Assembly (NCBI GenBank): GCA_945861625.1 | Contig: CAMAVI010000003.1 | Span: forward strand, 1 to 64,000 | Reading direction: 5' to 3' | Source: Candidatus Sulfopaludibacter sp. SbA3 | Lineage (GTDB): Bacteria > Acidobacteriota > Terriglobia > Bryobacterales > Bryobacteraceae | DNA: 64,000 bases | Shown: in pieces, positions 55,079 to 64,000 of the stretch | How positions within the stretch are numbered: position 1 is the first letter of the stretch | Layout: each line of letters starts with the position of its first letter | The notes under the pieces: generated by a model | Seen by the model: only the letters and a program-made list of their open reading frames with translations | What the model was told of the DNA's origin: nothing | The model's database searches: none | Made by a program: the position numbers and the translations under genes

Positions 55079-55618
55079 ATGTCCCTTCGCCGCTTTTTTG
55101 GTTTACCGGATGAACCCGCCCACACCGGGGAGACCGACGCCGTGCGCAAAGTCGTCCAGGCTCTGGATCAGATCGAACCAGCCCAAGCGCGGTACATCGC
55201 CGCCTTCGGCTACATTCTAGGGCGTGTCGCGAATGCGGATCTGCATATTAGTCCGCAAGAGACCCGCGCCATGGAGCGCATTCTTATAGAGCAGGGCCAA
55301 CTCCCGGAAGAGCAGGCCATCATCGTCGCCCAGATCGCCAAAACGCGGAACCAGTTCTTCGGAGCCACCGAAAATTTCCTGGTCACGCGCGAGTTCGATC
55401 GCATCGCCACACGCGAGCAAAAACTGGCGCTCGTGAATTGTTTATACGCCGTCTCGGCCGCCGAAGACGACGTGTCGCTCATCGAAGACAACGAAATCCG
55501 CCAGATCGTCAGTGAGTTGCACCTGGACCACCCCGACTTCATCCAGGTTCGTTCCCGCTGGAAAGACCGGTTGTCGGTACTCAAGAACCTACCGGACGTG
55601 CCCAAGTCCGCCGATTGA
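55079..55618 (+). CDS. TerB-like (tellurite-resistance family) protein
   Basis: 179 residues, mostly helical. AFGYILGRVANADLHISPQETRAMERIL and a second half with LVNCLYAVSAAEDDVSLIEDNEIRQIVSEL are TerB-type repeats with acidic metal-binding positions. The family is linked to tellurite resistance and stress signalling, but single TerB-like proteins in other phyla have unknown roles. No other ter genes are near. There is no signal peptide. Confidence 0.78.
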   Translation: MSLRRFFGLPDEPAHTGETDAVRKVVQALDQIEPAQARYIAAFGYILGRVANADLHISPQETRAMERILIEQGQLPEEQAIIVAQIAKTRNQFFGATENFLVTREFDRIATREQKLALVNCLYAVSAAEDDVSLIEDNEIRQIVSELHLDHPDFIQVRSRWKDRLSVLKNLPDVPKSAD

Positions 55619-55668
55619 CTGGTTGGATAGACCGGCTGGTTCTGCACGCCGCGGGCGATCCTGGCGTC

Positions 55669-55674
55669 TACAAT
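55669..55674 (+). promoter_or_regulatory. Candidate -10 element, leaderless start of the pseudopilin
   Basis: TACAAT ends 6 bases before ATG 55681, with no ribosome site in between. Confidence 0.4.
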
Positions 55675-55680
55675 ATAGAC

Positions 55681-56175
55681 ATGCGCGTATCTGCTGGAGT
55701 AGGGAATCGTGGCCCAAGGGATCGGGGCCGTCGCGGCTTTTCACTGATCGAACTGTTGATTGTGATCGCGATCATTCTGATCATCGCGGCCATCGCGGTA
55801 CCCAAGATGAACCAGCAGTTGATGGCCGCCAATGAGACGGCCGCGATTCAGCACATCCGCACCATCCACGCCGAGCAGCTTCAGTATAATTCGCAGTTTG
55901 GAAAATACGCCGAAAGCCTGGCGATGCTGGGTCCGCCGGCGAGCGGGGCCGCCGGGCCCGCGGCCGCCGACCTGATTCCCAAAGACTTGGCCGAAGGCAA
56001 GAAAAGCGGATTTCTTTATACCTTGTCAGTGACTCCCACCGGATACGCGATTGCAGCGATCCCGGAGAAGTTCAGCAGTTCCGGCCGCCGCAGCTTCTAT
56101 TCAGACCAGACTTTGGGCATACGCAACAGTTGGACCAATGAGCCGGCCAACGTCAGCAGCCCGGAAATCAAATAG
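55681..56175 (+). CDS. Type IV pilin / type II secretion pseudopilin-like protein
   Basis: 164 residues from ATG 55681. The prepilin peptidase site is RGFSLIELLIVIAIILIIAAIA: cleavage after Gly, with Glu at mature position 5 and a hydrophobic N-terminal helix. The globular part has YNSQFGKYAESLAML and YTLSVTPTGYAIAAIP, a pattern common to minor pilins and secretion pseudopilins in acidobacteria. No other pilus genes are near. A TTG 22 codons upstream keeps the frame open, but 55681 gives the normal short leader (about 19 residues). Confidence 0.82.
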   Translation: MRVSAGVGNRGPRDRGRRGFSLIELLIVIAIILIIAAIAVPKMNQQLMAANETAAIQHIRTIHAEQLQYNSQFGKYAESLAMLGPPASGAAGPAAADLIPKDLAEGKKSGFLYTLSVTPTGYAIAAIPEKFSSSGRRSFYSDQTLGIRNSWTNEPANVSSPEIK

Positions 56176-56202
56176 GACGCGGCGTTCCACAGCCGGACTG
56201 CA

Positions 56203-57393
56203 TTAGACCGCCGCGGCCCACCGGATGGCCTGTTGCAGCGCGGTGGCTTTTTCCCGCAAATAAGCGGCATCGCGGTCCTGGCGCAGTTGTTCCAATAGGA
56301 ATGCCCGGTATTCCAGGTTACGAATCAGTTCCCCCGTATGCGCGGGCTGAAGGGATTCCCATACCTTGCCTGCGCGGCTCCACTCCGCGATGGCATCGTG
56401 GTAGTGGCCGGTTTCCTCCGCGATCCTGCCCAGCGTTTCATAACCCAATGCCAAACGGGATCCGCCCTTGCGCTTGAAACTGCCTACCGCTTCCAGTAAG
56501 AGTTCACGGGCCCGCGAATATCTGCGCCAGTCGATATAGCGGTTTGCCAGTCTCACCTGCGCTTCCGCGATTTCATCCAGGTCGGCGCCCACAATACGTA
56601 ATTTCAGTCCCAGGACTCGCTCGAACTGCGCCGCCGCTGCGTCCTGGTCTCCGGATGACTCCAGGGATTCGGTAAGCATTTGCAGGTCGGCAGCGGCTTC
56701 CGGCGAATCTAAACCGCACTGCGCCTCATGCACCCGGATGGCGCGGCGCAGGCAGCGCTGGGTTTCGGAGTGGTTCTCCAGCGCGCGGTAGGCCGCGGCC
56801 AACTCGCTCACGCGATTCGCGGTTCCCAGATGGTCCGCTCCCAGTACCTGTTCATGAATCGCCGCGCTTTCCGCTAACGCAGTTACCGCTTCTTCCATTT
56901 TTCCACTGTGGTAGCGCAGCAGTCCGATGCGGTTCAGGCGCCGGGCCGCCGCCAATGGATCCCGCCGTTTCAACGTGGCCTCGATGTCGGTAGCCTCGCG
57001 AACCGCCGCTTCAGCGCCTGGTAAGTCTTCTTTGTCGCCGAGGATGCTGGCCAGTGCGTCCAGGCATTGCAGCATCAGGGGGCGCTCGCCGGTGCGCTTC
57101 GCCAGTTCCATCGCGGAACGAATGGTTTCTTCGGCTTCCGATAGCTTCTCCCGGTTGCCGCCGCCCGGCCCGGGCCGGTATTGTTTGCGCCGGGCTTCCG
57201 CCAGTTCCAGGCGCACGAGGATGCGTTTGTCCGGAGACTGCTTCCGGCGCTCGTCCTCCACAATGGCTTTTACTAGGTGTAGTTCCGCGCCCGAGTAGTC
57301 TCCCTGTTCAAAGAGACGCTCGCCTGTTTTCTGGTCTTCAGTGCGATCTCCAGTCCAGGCGCGAATTCGCTCAAACAAAAACCGTTCAAACAT
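56203..57393 (-). CDS. Tetratricopeptide-repeat protein
   Basis: 396 residues, cytoplasmic, entirely helical. TPR pairs are visible at about 28-62, 94-136, 145-180, 185-215, 228-260 and 300-340 (LFEQGDYSGAELHLVKAI, ALDALASILGDKEDLPGAEAAVREA, and so on). Such repeats form protein-binding scaffolds. No enzyme or output domain is attached and the partner is unknown. It is divergent from hrcA; 188 bases separate the starts. Confidence 0.8.
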   Translation of the reverse strand: MFERFLFERIRAWTGDRTEDQKTGERLFEQGDYSGAELHLVKAIVEDERRKQSPDKRILVRLELAEARRKQYRPGPGGGNREKLSEAEETIRSAMELAKRTGERPLMLQCLDALASILGDKEDLPGAEAAVREATDIEATLKRRDPLAAARRLNRIGLLRYHSGKMEEAVTALAESAAIHEQVLGADHLGTANRVSELAAAYRALENHSETQRCLRRAIRVHEAQCGLDSPEAAADLQMLTESLESSGDQDAAAAQFERVLGLKLRIVGADLDEIAEAQVRLANRYIDWRRYSRARELLLEAVGSFKRKGGSRLALGYETLGRIAEETGHYHDAIAEWSRAGKVWESLQPAHTGELIRNLEYRAFLLEQLRQDRDAAYLREKATALQQAIRWAAAV

Positions 57394-57528
57394 AGGCTCA
57401 CTCCGACTATCGCCAATCTATCGGCGGACTAGGGAAATGACTTTAGCCCTTGTCGGAAAAAGTCCTGGGTGGGGGGCCAGAAAGGAGGATCAAAAGCGGT
57501 GAAACATTTTGGGGCATCTATGTGAGCC

Positions 57529-57558
57529 TTGACCCGCGCTGCCCTGGCTCCGTAGAAT
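57529..57558 (+). promoter_or_regulatory. Sigma-70-type promoter of the hrcA operon
   Basis: TTGACC (57529-57534), 18-base spacer, TAGAAT (57553-57558). No CIRCE inverted repeat (TTAGCACTC-type) is seen around it. Confidence 0.55.
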
Positions 57559-57581
57559 GAAGATTCAGGAGCCTTAGTACT

Positions 57582-58595
57582 TTGGTCCCGCGAAGCCGCG
57601 AAGTCTTGCACGAAATCGTCGTCGCATTTATAGAAACCGGGGAGCCGGTGGCGTCGCGTGCGATTGCCAAGCGCTGGGGCGACTCGCTGAGCGCCGCTTC
57701 CGTGCGCAACGTCATGGCGGATCTGGACGAGGAAGGCTATCTGCATCAGCCCCATACCTCGGCTGGGCGAATCCCGACCGAGAAGGCGTTTCGCAGCTAC
57801 GTCCAGTCGCTTACCCTGCGCCGCATGGCGGCGGCTGAGTTGGAACGCCTGCGCGGCGAGATCGGGCGGCTGGAAAGCGTGGAACAGCGCGTCGAATACA
57901 CTTCGCGAATGCTGATGGACATGACCCGCGGCGTCGGCATTGCCGCCGCCATTCCCAAAGCTTCCCCGGCGTTGGAACATATCGAGCTCATCTTGCTGCC
58001 GGATCAGCGCGTGCTGATGGTGGTGATGACGCGCGATCACGAAGTGCGCAACCGGGTTGTCCGGCTGGAGGAAACCGTTACAGCCGACGAACTGGCCTCC
58101 ATCCGCAACTACGTGAACCGGAACTTCGCGGGCTGGAGCCTGGAGCAGGTCCGCAAAGAACTGTCGGCGCGGCTGGAACAGGCCAGCGCAACGTACGACG
58201 AAATCCTGCGGAAACTCGAAATGTTGTACGCCAAGGGCTTGTTGGACATGGCGGCGACGCCGGAAATCCATATGGAGGGCGCGAGTAACCTGGTCGGCCT
58301 GGATCTGCACCTTACCAAGGAAAAGATGCGTGAGTTGTTCCGCGCGCTGGAAGAAAAGAAACGCGTCTTGCATCTGGTCGACCGCTTCCTGGAGAATCCA
58401 GCGGGGGAGATTGGCGTACATGTCGGGTTGGGCGAAACCCATCCTTTAATGGGAGAACTTTCCTTAATCGGCGTGCCGGTCCGCATGGAGACCGGAATCT
58501 CCGCCGTCATCGCCGTGCTTGGCCCCATGCGCATGAACTACGGCCGCGTGATGTCCGCGGTACAACACGTCGGACAAGCCTTCGGCATGGAATAG
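57582..58595 (+). CDS. hrcA: Heat-inducible transcription repressor HrcA
   Basis: 337 residues, TTG start with CAGGAG upstream. N-terminal winged helix: REVLHEIVVAFIETGEPVASRAIAKRW and SAASVRNVMADLDEEGYLHQPHTSAGRIPTEKAFRSYV are diagnostic. The C-terminal GAF-like domain ends with FLENPAGEIGVHVGLGE and LGPMRMNYGRVMSAV. HrcA represses chaperone operons by binding CIRCE, but no CIRCE is visible here, so its targets may lie elsewhere. Confidence 0.94.
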   Translation: MVPRSREVLHEIVVAFIETGEPVASRAIAKRWGDSLSAASVRNVMADLDEEGYLHQPHTSAGRIPTEKAFRSYVQSLTLRRMAAAELERLRGEIGRLESVEQRVEYTSRMLMDMTRGVGIAAAIPKASPALEHIELILLPDQRVLMVVMTRDHEVRNRVVRLEETVTADELASIRNYVNRNFAGWSLEQVRKELSARLEQASATYDEILRKLEMLYAKGLLDMAATPEIHMEGASNLVGLDLHLTKEKMRELFRALEEKKRVLHLVDRFLENPAGEIGVHVGLGETHPLMGELSLIGVPVRMETGISAVIAVLGPMRMNYGRVMSAVQHVGQAFGME

Positions 58596-58673
58596 TCCAG
58601 ATCGCGCTCTGGCTTTCGTCGCAATGTTAGGCTGGAAGTGTGTGCCGGAGGCACTGAACGCAGATACAAACGA

Positions 58674-59285
58674 ATGAGTAAGAAACCGAAAATAACCGAA
58701 AATCCTGTTGTGGAAACAGGAAACGCCGAAGAACAAGATGTGGAAGAAAATGGTCCAGGCCATGCGCCAGCAGAGGGGGATGCGGATCCTCCCGGAGCCG
58801 AAGCCGCGCTGACGGCCGAGCGCGATCGATTAGCGGCGGAAAAGACCGAATTGCAGGACCGCTTCCTGCGCGCGCAAGCCGAATTCCAAAATTTCCGCAA
58901 GCGCGCCGAAAAAGAGCGGTTGGAGTTTACTGAGTATGCCAGTACGGAGGCTGTGCGGGCCTTGCTGCCGATCTTGGACGATTTTGAACGCGCTCTCAAG
59001 TCCGAATCCGCCGATAGAGAATTCCAGAAGGGCATGGAACTGATTCATCAACGGCTTTACGACTCGCTGAAGCGCCTGGGGCTGGAGCCCCTGGAGGCGT
59101 TGGGCAAGCCTTTTGATCCGCATACGCATCATGCGGTCGAGATGTCGGAAACCGATAGCGCGCCCGAGCACACGGTGCTGGATGAATATCAGAGGGCCTA
59201 TAACTTCAAGGGCCGCCTTCTGCGTCCAGCCATGGTGAAAGTGGCCGTCGCGCCGGCGGCCAAGGAGCAGGACGGAGTCAGGTGA
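58674..59285 (+). CDS. grpE: Nucleotide exchange factor GrpE
   Basis: 203 residues from ATG 58674. An acidic N-terminal tail is followed by the long coiled-coil ([34 protein letters not shown]) and the C-terminal beta domain ([29 protein letters not shown]). GrpE releases ADP from DnaK. It overlaps dnaJ by 4 bases (GTGA). The upstream GTG-like start at 58638 would only add 12 unrelated residues. Confidence 0.95.
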   Translation: MSKKPKITENPVVETGNAEEQDVEENGPGHAPAEGDADPPGAEAALTAERDRLAAEKTELQDRFLRAQAEFQNFRKRAEKERLEFTEYASTEAVRALLPILDDFERALKSESADREFQKGMELIHQRLYDSLKRLGLEPLEALGKPFDPHTHHAVEMSETDSAPEHTVLDEYQRAYNFKGRLLRPAMVKVAVAPAAKEQDGVR

Positions 59286-60406
59286 GCGCGATCAAACGGA
59301 ATTATTACGAAGTTCTCGGCGTCGGCCGCGATTGCGATGAATCCGTCCTCAAGGGCGCTTACCGCAAATTGGCCATGCAATACCATCCGGACCGCAATCC
59401 GGGCGATCACACGGCCGAGGAAAAGTTCAAAGAGGGGGCGGAGGCTTACAGTGTCTTAAGCGACGGCCAGAAGCGCGCCGCCTATGACCGCTTCGGGCAT
59501 CAAGGCGTGGCCTCGGCAGGCAATGGCTTCCCAAGCGGCGCGGATGGCTTCCCCGACTTGGCCGACATTCTGAGCGACGTATTCGGTTTCGGCGATCCGT
59601 TCGGCGGTTCGCGGCAGCGGCGCGACCGGGCGAGGCGAGGCGAGGATGTCCGCTATGACCTGGAAATCAGCTTTGAAGACGCCATGCGCGGCTTGTCGAT
59701 CGACATCCAGGTTCCGCGCCTGGAAGCATGCGGACGGTGCCAGGGCAAGGGTGCCGAACCAGAAGACGGTTTGACGACGTGCCCTATCTGTCGCGGGAAG
59801 GGGGAAGTCATCTACCAGCAGGCGTTTCTTTCCGTGCGGCGGACCTGTTCGCAATGCGGCGGCCGCGGCCAGATCATTCGCAGGCCCTGCAAGGAATGCA
59901 AAGGCGAAGGCCACCTGCGGCGGGAGCGCAAGCTCAAGGTCAGCATCCCCGCGGGTGTGGACGCAGGCCAACAATTGCGGCTGAGCGGCGAAGGACAACC
60001 CGGCGCCAATGGTGGTCCAACCGGCGACTTGTATGTTTTTCTGAAGGTCACTCCCCATCCGATCTTTGAACGGCACGAAGATAACCTGCATTGCAGCGTG
60101 CCCGTCAACCCGGCTCAGGCGGCGTTGGGCGCGACCGTCGACTTGTTGACGATGGATGGCTTGCAAACGGTCAAAGTGCCGGAAGGGTCGCAGCCGTCCA
60201 GCCGGGTGCGGCTCAAGGGTCTGGGAGTCCCGCACATTAACGGCAGCGGCCGCGGAGATTTGTTTGTCCACCTGGATGTGCGCATTCCGACGAAGCTGAC
60301 ACGGGAACAGCGCAAGCTGTTTGAGCAATTGGGAGAAACCTTGCCCGCCGACAACGAGCCGTCCGCAAAGGGCATGTTCGACAAAGTGAAGGATTACTTC
60401 CTATAG
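59282..60406 (+). CDS. dnaJ: Chaperone protein DnaJ
   Basis: 374 residues, GTG start. J domain with the HPD motif (YHPDRNPGD), a Gly/Phe-rich linker ([27 protein letters not shown]), four zinc-finger CxxCxGxG units ([32 protein letters not shown]) and the two C-terminal substrate-binding domains. It stimulates DnaK. dnaK is not between grpE and dnaJ nor elsewhere in the window, unlike the common hrcA-grpE-dnaK-dnaJ order. Confidence 0.96.
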   Translation: MSAIKRNYYEVLGVGRDCDESVLKGAYRKLAMQYHPDRNPGDHTAEEKFKEGAEAYSVLSDGQKRAAYDRFGHQGVASAGNGFPSGADGFPDLADILSDVFGFGDPFGGSRQRRDRARRGEDVRYDLEISFEDAMRGLSIDIQVPRLEACGRCQGKGAEPEDGLTTCPICRGKGEVIYQQAFLSVRRTCSQCGGRGQIIRRPCKECKGEGHLRRERKLKVSIPAGVDAGQQLRLSGEGQPGANGGPTGDLYVFLKVTPHPIFERHEDNLHCSVPVNPAQAALGATVDLLTMDGLQTVKVPEGSQPSSRVRLKGLGVPHINGSGRGDLFVHLDVRIPTKLTREQRKLFEQLGETLPADNEPSAKGMFDKVKDYFL

Positions 60407-60409
60407 ACG

Positions 60410-62743
60410 TCAGAAGCGGACGGTGAGTCCCACGCGCACGGCGCGCGGCGAACCGGGCGTGATGTTGGTGTTGCTATCCGCGTTGAGGTAATACCGCGTG
60501 TTCCACAGGTTCTCCACGTTTGCCTGCAGGCGGATGTTTTCGGTGAATGAATAGTACACGGCGGCGTCGGCCCGCGTATACGCGGGCAGTGTGACTGTGT
60601 TGTCAATGGCCGCGAACATGTCGGCGCGGCGCAGTACCCCCAAACCCGCTCCCAGGCGCGGCCGGATCTGATAGAAGTTCCACGCGGAAAACGTATGGCG
60701 CGGCACCTGGCCCGCCTGTGCTCCGGCGCGCGCGGCCGTGGTGGCGCTGGTTACGAAGGCGTCCTGGTAGGCGTAGCCGCCCGAGACCTTCCATTTCCTG
60801 GTGAGCCCCCCCGTTAGCCCCAGTTCGTAGCCGTTGGTCCGCTGGCTGCCGGTCTGGATGATCCGCGTGGGGTCATTGGGATCGGTTGCCCGCGTGTTGG
60901 TTCGATCCAGGCGATAGACCGCGGTGGTGAGAGAAAGATCGCGCCGCAGATCCCATTTAATTCCCAGTTCGTAGTTCTCGAATTTCTCGGGCTTCACCTG
61001 TTGCGTGATCGAAGTCAGCGACGCAAATTGATCTCCGGAACTGGGCAGGTAGGAAACGCTGTAGCTGCCATAGACCGACATCAGCGCCATGGGTTTGAAA
61101 ACGATGCCCGCGCGCGGCGAAACCAGATTGTCGATGCGCCGCAAATTGTCGTTGTTCCGGTTGTTGTGATATTGCAGGTCGAAGTGATCGAAGCGGACGC
61201 CGCCGACGAGTTGCACGTAGCGGGATAATTCCACCTGATCCTGAATATAGGTTGCGCCGATGTTGACGCGCAGATGGTTGTTGGCGTCGGTGGCGTTCGG
61301 CCGGAAAGTGACGGGAGTATGAATCACCGGATCGCTGTAGGGAGCCAGAAGGGAAGCGGCCGTATTATTGAAAAACCCCGTGGTGCGCAGATTGTCAGTG
61401 AGTTGACGGCCGGCTTCGGCGCCCACCAGTATCGTATGCCGGATCCACCCGCTGCGGAGAGTAGAGGTGACATCGGTCTGATTGAATAGATTCCGCCGCT
61501 GCGTGGCATTGTTGTACGTCGAAAGCGCGACCTGCGTCTGATCCGGAGTCACTGCGCCGGGGACATAGTTCTGGTAATAGCGGTCGTAATCTCCCACCAG
61601 CGTCTGATTGCGCAGCATCCAGCGCCCTAGCTGGCGTTCGGCGGCGAACCTGCCCAGATTGACGCGAGCCCTGACCTGGCTGCGGTCCGGATCGCCAAAA
61701 AATGTGGCGATGTCGATGTCCGCGGGCCGGCCCTGGAACGAGGGAATGCCGCGGTCCGCGGCGCGAATATCACGGAAATGCTCGTATCCCATCCGTAACG
61801 TGGTCCGTGTGCTGGGGGTGAAAGTCAGCGTGGGGCTCACGCCAAAACGCTCCAGACCAACATACTTGCGGAAGCTGCCGGAATTTTCATACATTCCATT
61901 CACGCGGGCCGCCAGCTTGTTGTTGAGCAACGGCCGGTCAAAGTCGCCGGCGATGCGCTTGTTGCTATAGGAACCGCCCTGCAATGTGATCTCACCCAGC
62001 CGCATGAAATCGTCGGTTTTAGTGACACGGTTGATCACCCCGCCGCCGCCGCCGCGCCCGAAAATCATGGCGTTGGGGCCCTTCAGCACTTCCACGCGTT
62101 CCAGGCTATACAGATCGCGGTAATACTGCACGTCGTCGCGCACGCCATCGACGAAGAAATCGGCCGACGAACTGTTGCCGCGAATCACCACCTGGTCGCG
62201 GTTGTTCTCGCCCTGAATGGCGGTCACGCCAGGGACGTAACGGACCACGTCTCCGATGCTCATCATCATCTGGTCATGGATCTGTTCCCGCGTCACCACA
62301 CTGATGGACTGCGGAATATCCCGGAGAAGGGTTAAGGTCTTGGTTCCCGAGGACGTCATCCCGGATAAATAGGCAGTATTCTCGGTGACAGTGACTGTGT
62401 CGCGTACGGGGGCTATTTGCAATTTTATATCAACTGAGATATCACTCGTCTCCCCAAGGAGGACTTGTCGAACGCCGTCAAGAAAGCCTTCCTTTGCAAC
62501 CCTCACGGTGTAACTTCCGGGACGCGCAAGGAACGAAAAGACACCGTCTGGACCAGTGGTAAAGGACTGTTGGGGAGCGTCGCCAGCGGATACCAACGTG
62601 ACATAGGCCTCTGCAATAGGCATATTGGAGGAGTCAAACACTCTTCCTTTCACGGCGTTGGCGGGAGTCTGCGCGGCAGCGCTGAACGCCGCCAAGAACA
62701 GAGCGAGGACCCGGAGTGGATTCAGATTGCAAATCGGTTGCAT
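60410..62743 (-). CDS. TonB-dependent siderophore-type receptor with regulatory N-domain
   Basis: 777 residues. A signal peptide (LNPLRVLALFLAAFSAAAQ), a carboxypeptidase-regulatory-like domain (residues 30-110: VKGRVFDSSNMPIAEAYVTLVS), then the plug (LLRDIPQSISVVTREQIHDQ, YVPGVTAIQGENNRDQVVIRGN, VEVLKGPNAMIFGRGGGGGVINRVTK) and a 22-strand barrel ending in RVGLTVRF. The plug motifs are those of ferric-siderophore receptors. It should import iron chelates with TonB energy. It is intact, in contrast to the broken receptor at 16720, and converges on dnaJ with 3 bases between stops. Confidence 0.9.
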   Translation of the reverse strand: MQPICNLNPLRVLALFLAAFSAAAQTPANAVKGRVFDSSNMPIAEAYVTLVSAGDAPQQSFTTGPDGVFSFLARPGSYTVRVAKEGFLDGVRQVLLGETSDISVDIKLQIAPVRDTVTVTENTAYLSGMTSSGTKTLTLLRDIPQSISVVTREQIHDQMMMSIGDVVRYVPGVTAIQGENNRDQVVIRGNSSSADFFVDGVRDDVQYYRDLYSLERVEVLKGPNAMIFGRGGGGGVINRVTKTDDFMRLGEITLQGGSYSNKRIAGDFDRPLLNNKLAARVNGMYENSGSFRKYVGLERFGVSPTLTFTPSTRTTLRMGYEHFRDIRAADRGIPSFQGRPADIDIATFFGDPDRSQVRARVNLGRFAAERQLGRWMLRNQTLVGDYDRYYQNYVPGAVTPDQTQVALSTYNNATQRRNLFNQTDVTSTLRSGWIRHTILVGAEAGRQLTDNLRTTGFFNNTAASLLAPYSDPVIHTPVTFRPNATDANNHLRVNIGATYIQDQVELSRYVQLVGGVRFDHFDLQYHNNRNNDNLRRIDNLVSPRAGIVFKPMALMSVYGSYSVSYLPSSGDQFASLTSITQQVKPEKFENYELGIKWDLRRDLSLTTAVYRLDRTNTRATDPNDPTRIIQTGSQRTNGYELGLTGGLTRKWKVSGGYAYQDAFVTSATTAARAGAQAGQVPRHTFSAWNFYQIRPRLGAGLGVLRRADMFAAIDNTVTLPAYTRADAAVYYSFTENIRLQANVENLWNTRYYLNADSNTNITPGSPRAVRVGLTVRF

Positions 62744-62809
62744 CTGGAGCCGATCATAACTTGGATCGGACTATCCTGTCAAGCTTGCTGCAAAACTATT
62801 GCAACTGGA

Positions 62810-64000
62810 TCAGTGATTCCGGCCACTCTTCCGCACCAAGTCCCGGAAGGTTTCGGCAAGGCAACCTGCGGCCTCCACCTGCAACTGCATTTTTCGCCGC
62901 CAGTTGGGGTACTGCCAGGTGCTGCCGGGCAGGTTCTGTTGGAGGGGCTCTCCAGACAGGTCCTCTTGGTTGATTACCGCCAACAGGCAAGGTGTTTGCA
63001 GAAGAAACCCGAGCGGGTCCGCCGCGCAGCCCTGCGCGGACAGAGCATCCTGCAGGCGATGAATCTCGTCTTGGCGATGGGCCCATTGTTGTTGATACTC
63101 GGCCTCATCGGCCAGACCAGCGGCCTTGCGGGCTTCCAGATCTTTGCCCTGGAAAAATCCGGCGAGGGTCGGCAGGTCGTGGGTGGTAGTGGAGGCCAGT
63201 GCGCTTTCGGAGTAATGGTGGGGTGGATGGAAGTTGCCGGCATGATCCCTCTCAAACCAAAGGACCCGGTAACCCAGAATCCCCGCCTGCGCGAGTGCCG
63301 CGCGTACTTCACCGGTTACCGTGCCCAGATCCTCCCCGATCACGACGAAATTGCCGCGCGCGCTCTCCAGCGCAAGAATGCCCAATAGGTCTTCGGCATA
63401 GTCGCGCACGTAGGTCCCCTGGCTGGTGTCGAATCCTTCGGGAATCCAGAACAGGCGGAAGAAGCGCATTACGTGATCGATGCGCAGGGCGCCGCCGGAG
63501 GCTGCCGCGTTGCGGATCAACCGTGCGAACAACTGATAGCCGTCGGCGCGGTGCTGTTCGCGGTTGGGAGGAGGGAAGCCCCAATCCTGGCCGCTCGGGG
63601 CGAGTTCATCGGGCGGGGCGCCGACGCGGCAACCCGCGGCAAAAAAGCTTCTCCGGGCCCACAGGTCCGCGCCGTATTGGTCGGTGGCGAGCGCCAGATC
63701 GTGATATAGGCCGATCGTTATGCCGCCCTCCAGAGCGTGGGCGTGCGCTGCGGAGGCTTGCAGGGAAATCTGCCATTGCAGGAATTTGAAGAAGAGAATG
63801 CGCTCGCGATGTTGGGCGGCAAACTCGTGGACGGCGGGCGAGCCGGGGTCGCGGTATTCCTCCGGCCACTGGGTCCACAGCCAAACGTTGGGGTCGCGGC
63901 GGTGCATCTCTTCATCGAGAACGCAGAAGATCGCGTAGTCTTCCAGCAACTGGCCTTGGCTGGAGACGTAGGCGTCAAAAGCGTCTTGCTCCAAATGCGC
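62810..64000 (-). CDS. malQ: 4-alpha-glucanotransferase (amylomaltase), C-terminal part
   Basis: The frame runs off the right edge of the window; about 396 C-terminal residues are visible. GH77 features: GLYHDLALATDQYGADLWA, DELAPSGQDWGFPPP, the catalytic nucleophile Asp in LRIDHVMRFFRLFWIP, the acid/base Glu in VVIGEDLGTV, and STTTHDLPTLAGF. MalQ transfers alpha-1,4-glucan segments in maltodextrin and glycogen metabolism. The N-terminus is outside the window; the visible part is uninterrupted. Confidence 0.92.
   Translation of the reverse strand, partial: AHLEQDAFDAYVSSQGQLLEDYAIFCVLDEEMHRRDPNVWLWTQWPEEYRDPGSPAVHEFAAQHRERILFFKFLQWQISLQASAAHAHALEGGITIGLYHDLALATDQYGADLWARRSFFAAGCRVGAPPDELAPSGQDWGFPPPNREQHRADGYQLFARLIRNAAASGGALRIDHVMRFFRLFWIPEGFDTSQGTYVRDYAEDLLGILALESARGNFVVIGEDLGTVTGEVRAALAQAGILGYRVLWFERDHAGNFHPPHHYSESALASTTTHDLPTLAGFFQGKDLEARKAAGLADEAEYQQQWAHRQDEIHRLQDALSAQGCAADPLGFLLQTPCLLAVINQEDLSGEPLQQNLPGSTWQYPNWRRKMQLQVEAAGCLAETFRDLVRKSGRNH

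Noticed and set aside
57394..57581. CIRCE operator upstream of hrcA
   Set aside because: No TTAGCACTC/GAGTGCTAA-type inverted repeat can be found by eye in this stretch.

Overview
The window looks like a chromosomal segment of an acidobacterium, most likely of the Solibacter/Bryobacter group. This is inferred from high G+C coding sequence, Oar-type TonB-dependent receptors with an N-terminal carboxypeptidase-regulatory domain, many secreted enzymes (quinoprotein dehydrogenase, amidohydrolases, sulfatase), hopanoid genes, LPS (Kdo) genes showing a Gram-negative envelope, and several small toxin-antitoxin modules. No 16S rRNA is present, so the placement is not proven.

Layout. 1-3692: end of an alanyl-tRNA editing protein, a LysW-like zinc ribbon with a polyacidic tail, two secreted carboxypeptidase-regulatory proteins and an amidohydrolase in one tight run. 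3715-8646: molybdopterin oxidoreductase, small membrane protein, lone ABC ATPase and a TonB-like protein. 8767-15104: MFS exporter, secreted proteins, FAD oxidoreductase, PQQ dehydrogenase. 15180-20140: a 44-residue basic protein, a secreted esterase, and an Oar-type receptor broken by an in-frame stop and a 13-bp tandem duplication. 20262-20678: a convergent hicB/hicA pair. 20901-23131: rplU-rpmA-obgE and, convergent, infC. 23365-27089: secreted single-haem-motif protein, NHL propeller protein, gatB. 27429-28132: PIN-domain toxin-antitoxin. 28200-32510: two tandem membrane/spermidine-synthase fusions. 32519-33321: an operon of an HU-like protein and an HU-TIR fusion, the best candidate for an undescribed system. 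33485-39778: Lys/Glu-rich secreted peptide, comEC, secreted protein, hpnJ-hpnI.

39797-46396 is a decaying 6.5-kb genomic island in tRNA-Arg(ACG). The 49-bp 3' part of the tRNA is duplicated exactly at the far end (attL/attR). Next to the tRNA lies an N-terminally truncated tyrosine recombinase. The cargo has a sulfur theme (tandem rhodanese protein, TauD-family remnant, sulfatase), plus a DUF4258/YgiT-type toxin-antitoxin pair and a remnant resembling the C-terminus of acidobacterial kinase/WD40 proteins.

46464-64000: secreted PPC-domain protein, M20 amidohydrolase, methyltransferase, amidohydrolase, tRNA-Arg(CCG), the overlapping kdsB-pyrG-kdsA operon, a second PIN toxin-antitoxin module, TerB-like protein, pseudopilin, TPR protein, hrcA-grpE-dnaJ heat-shock genes (no dnaK here), a siderophore-type TonB receptor, and the C-terminal part of malQ running off the end.

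Many genes overlap by 1-4 bases (ATGA, GTGA, TAATG), and several lack a Shine-Dalgarno site but have a -10-like hexamer 5-7 bases before the start, which suggests leaderless transcripts. Product names come from recognising motifs by eye; no database search was run.
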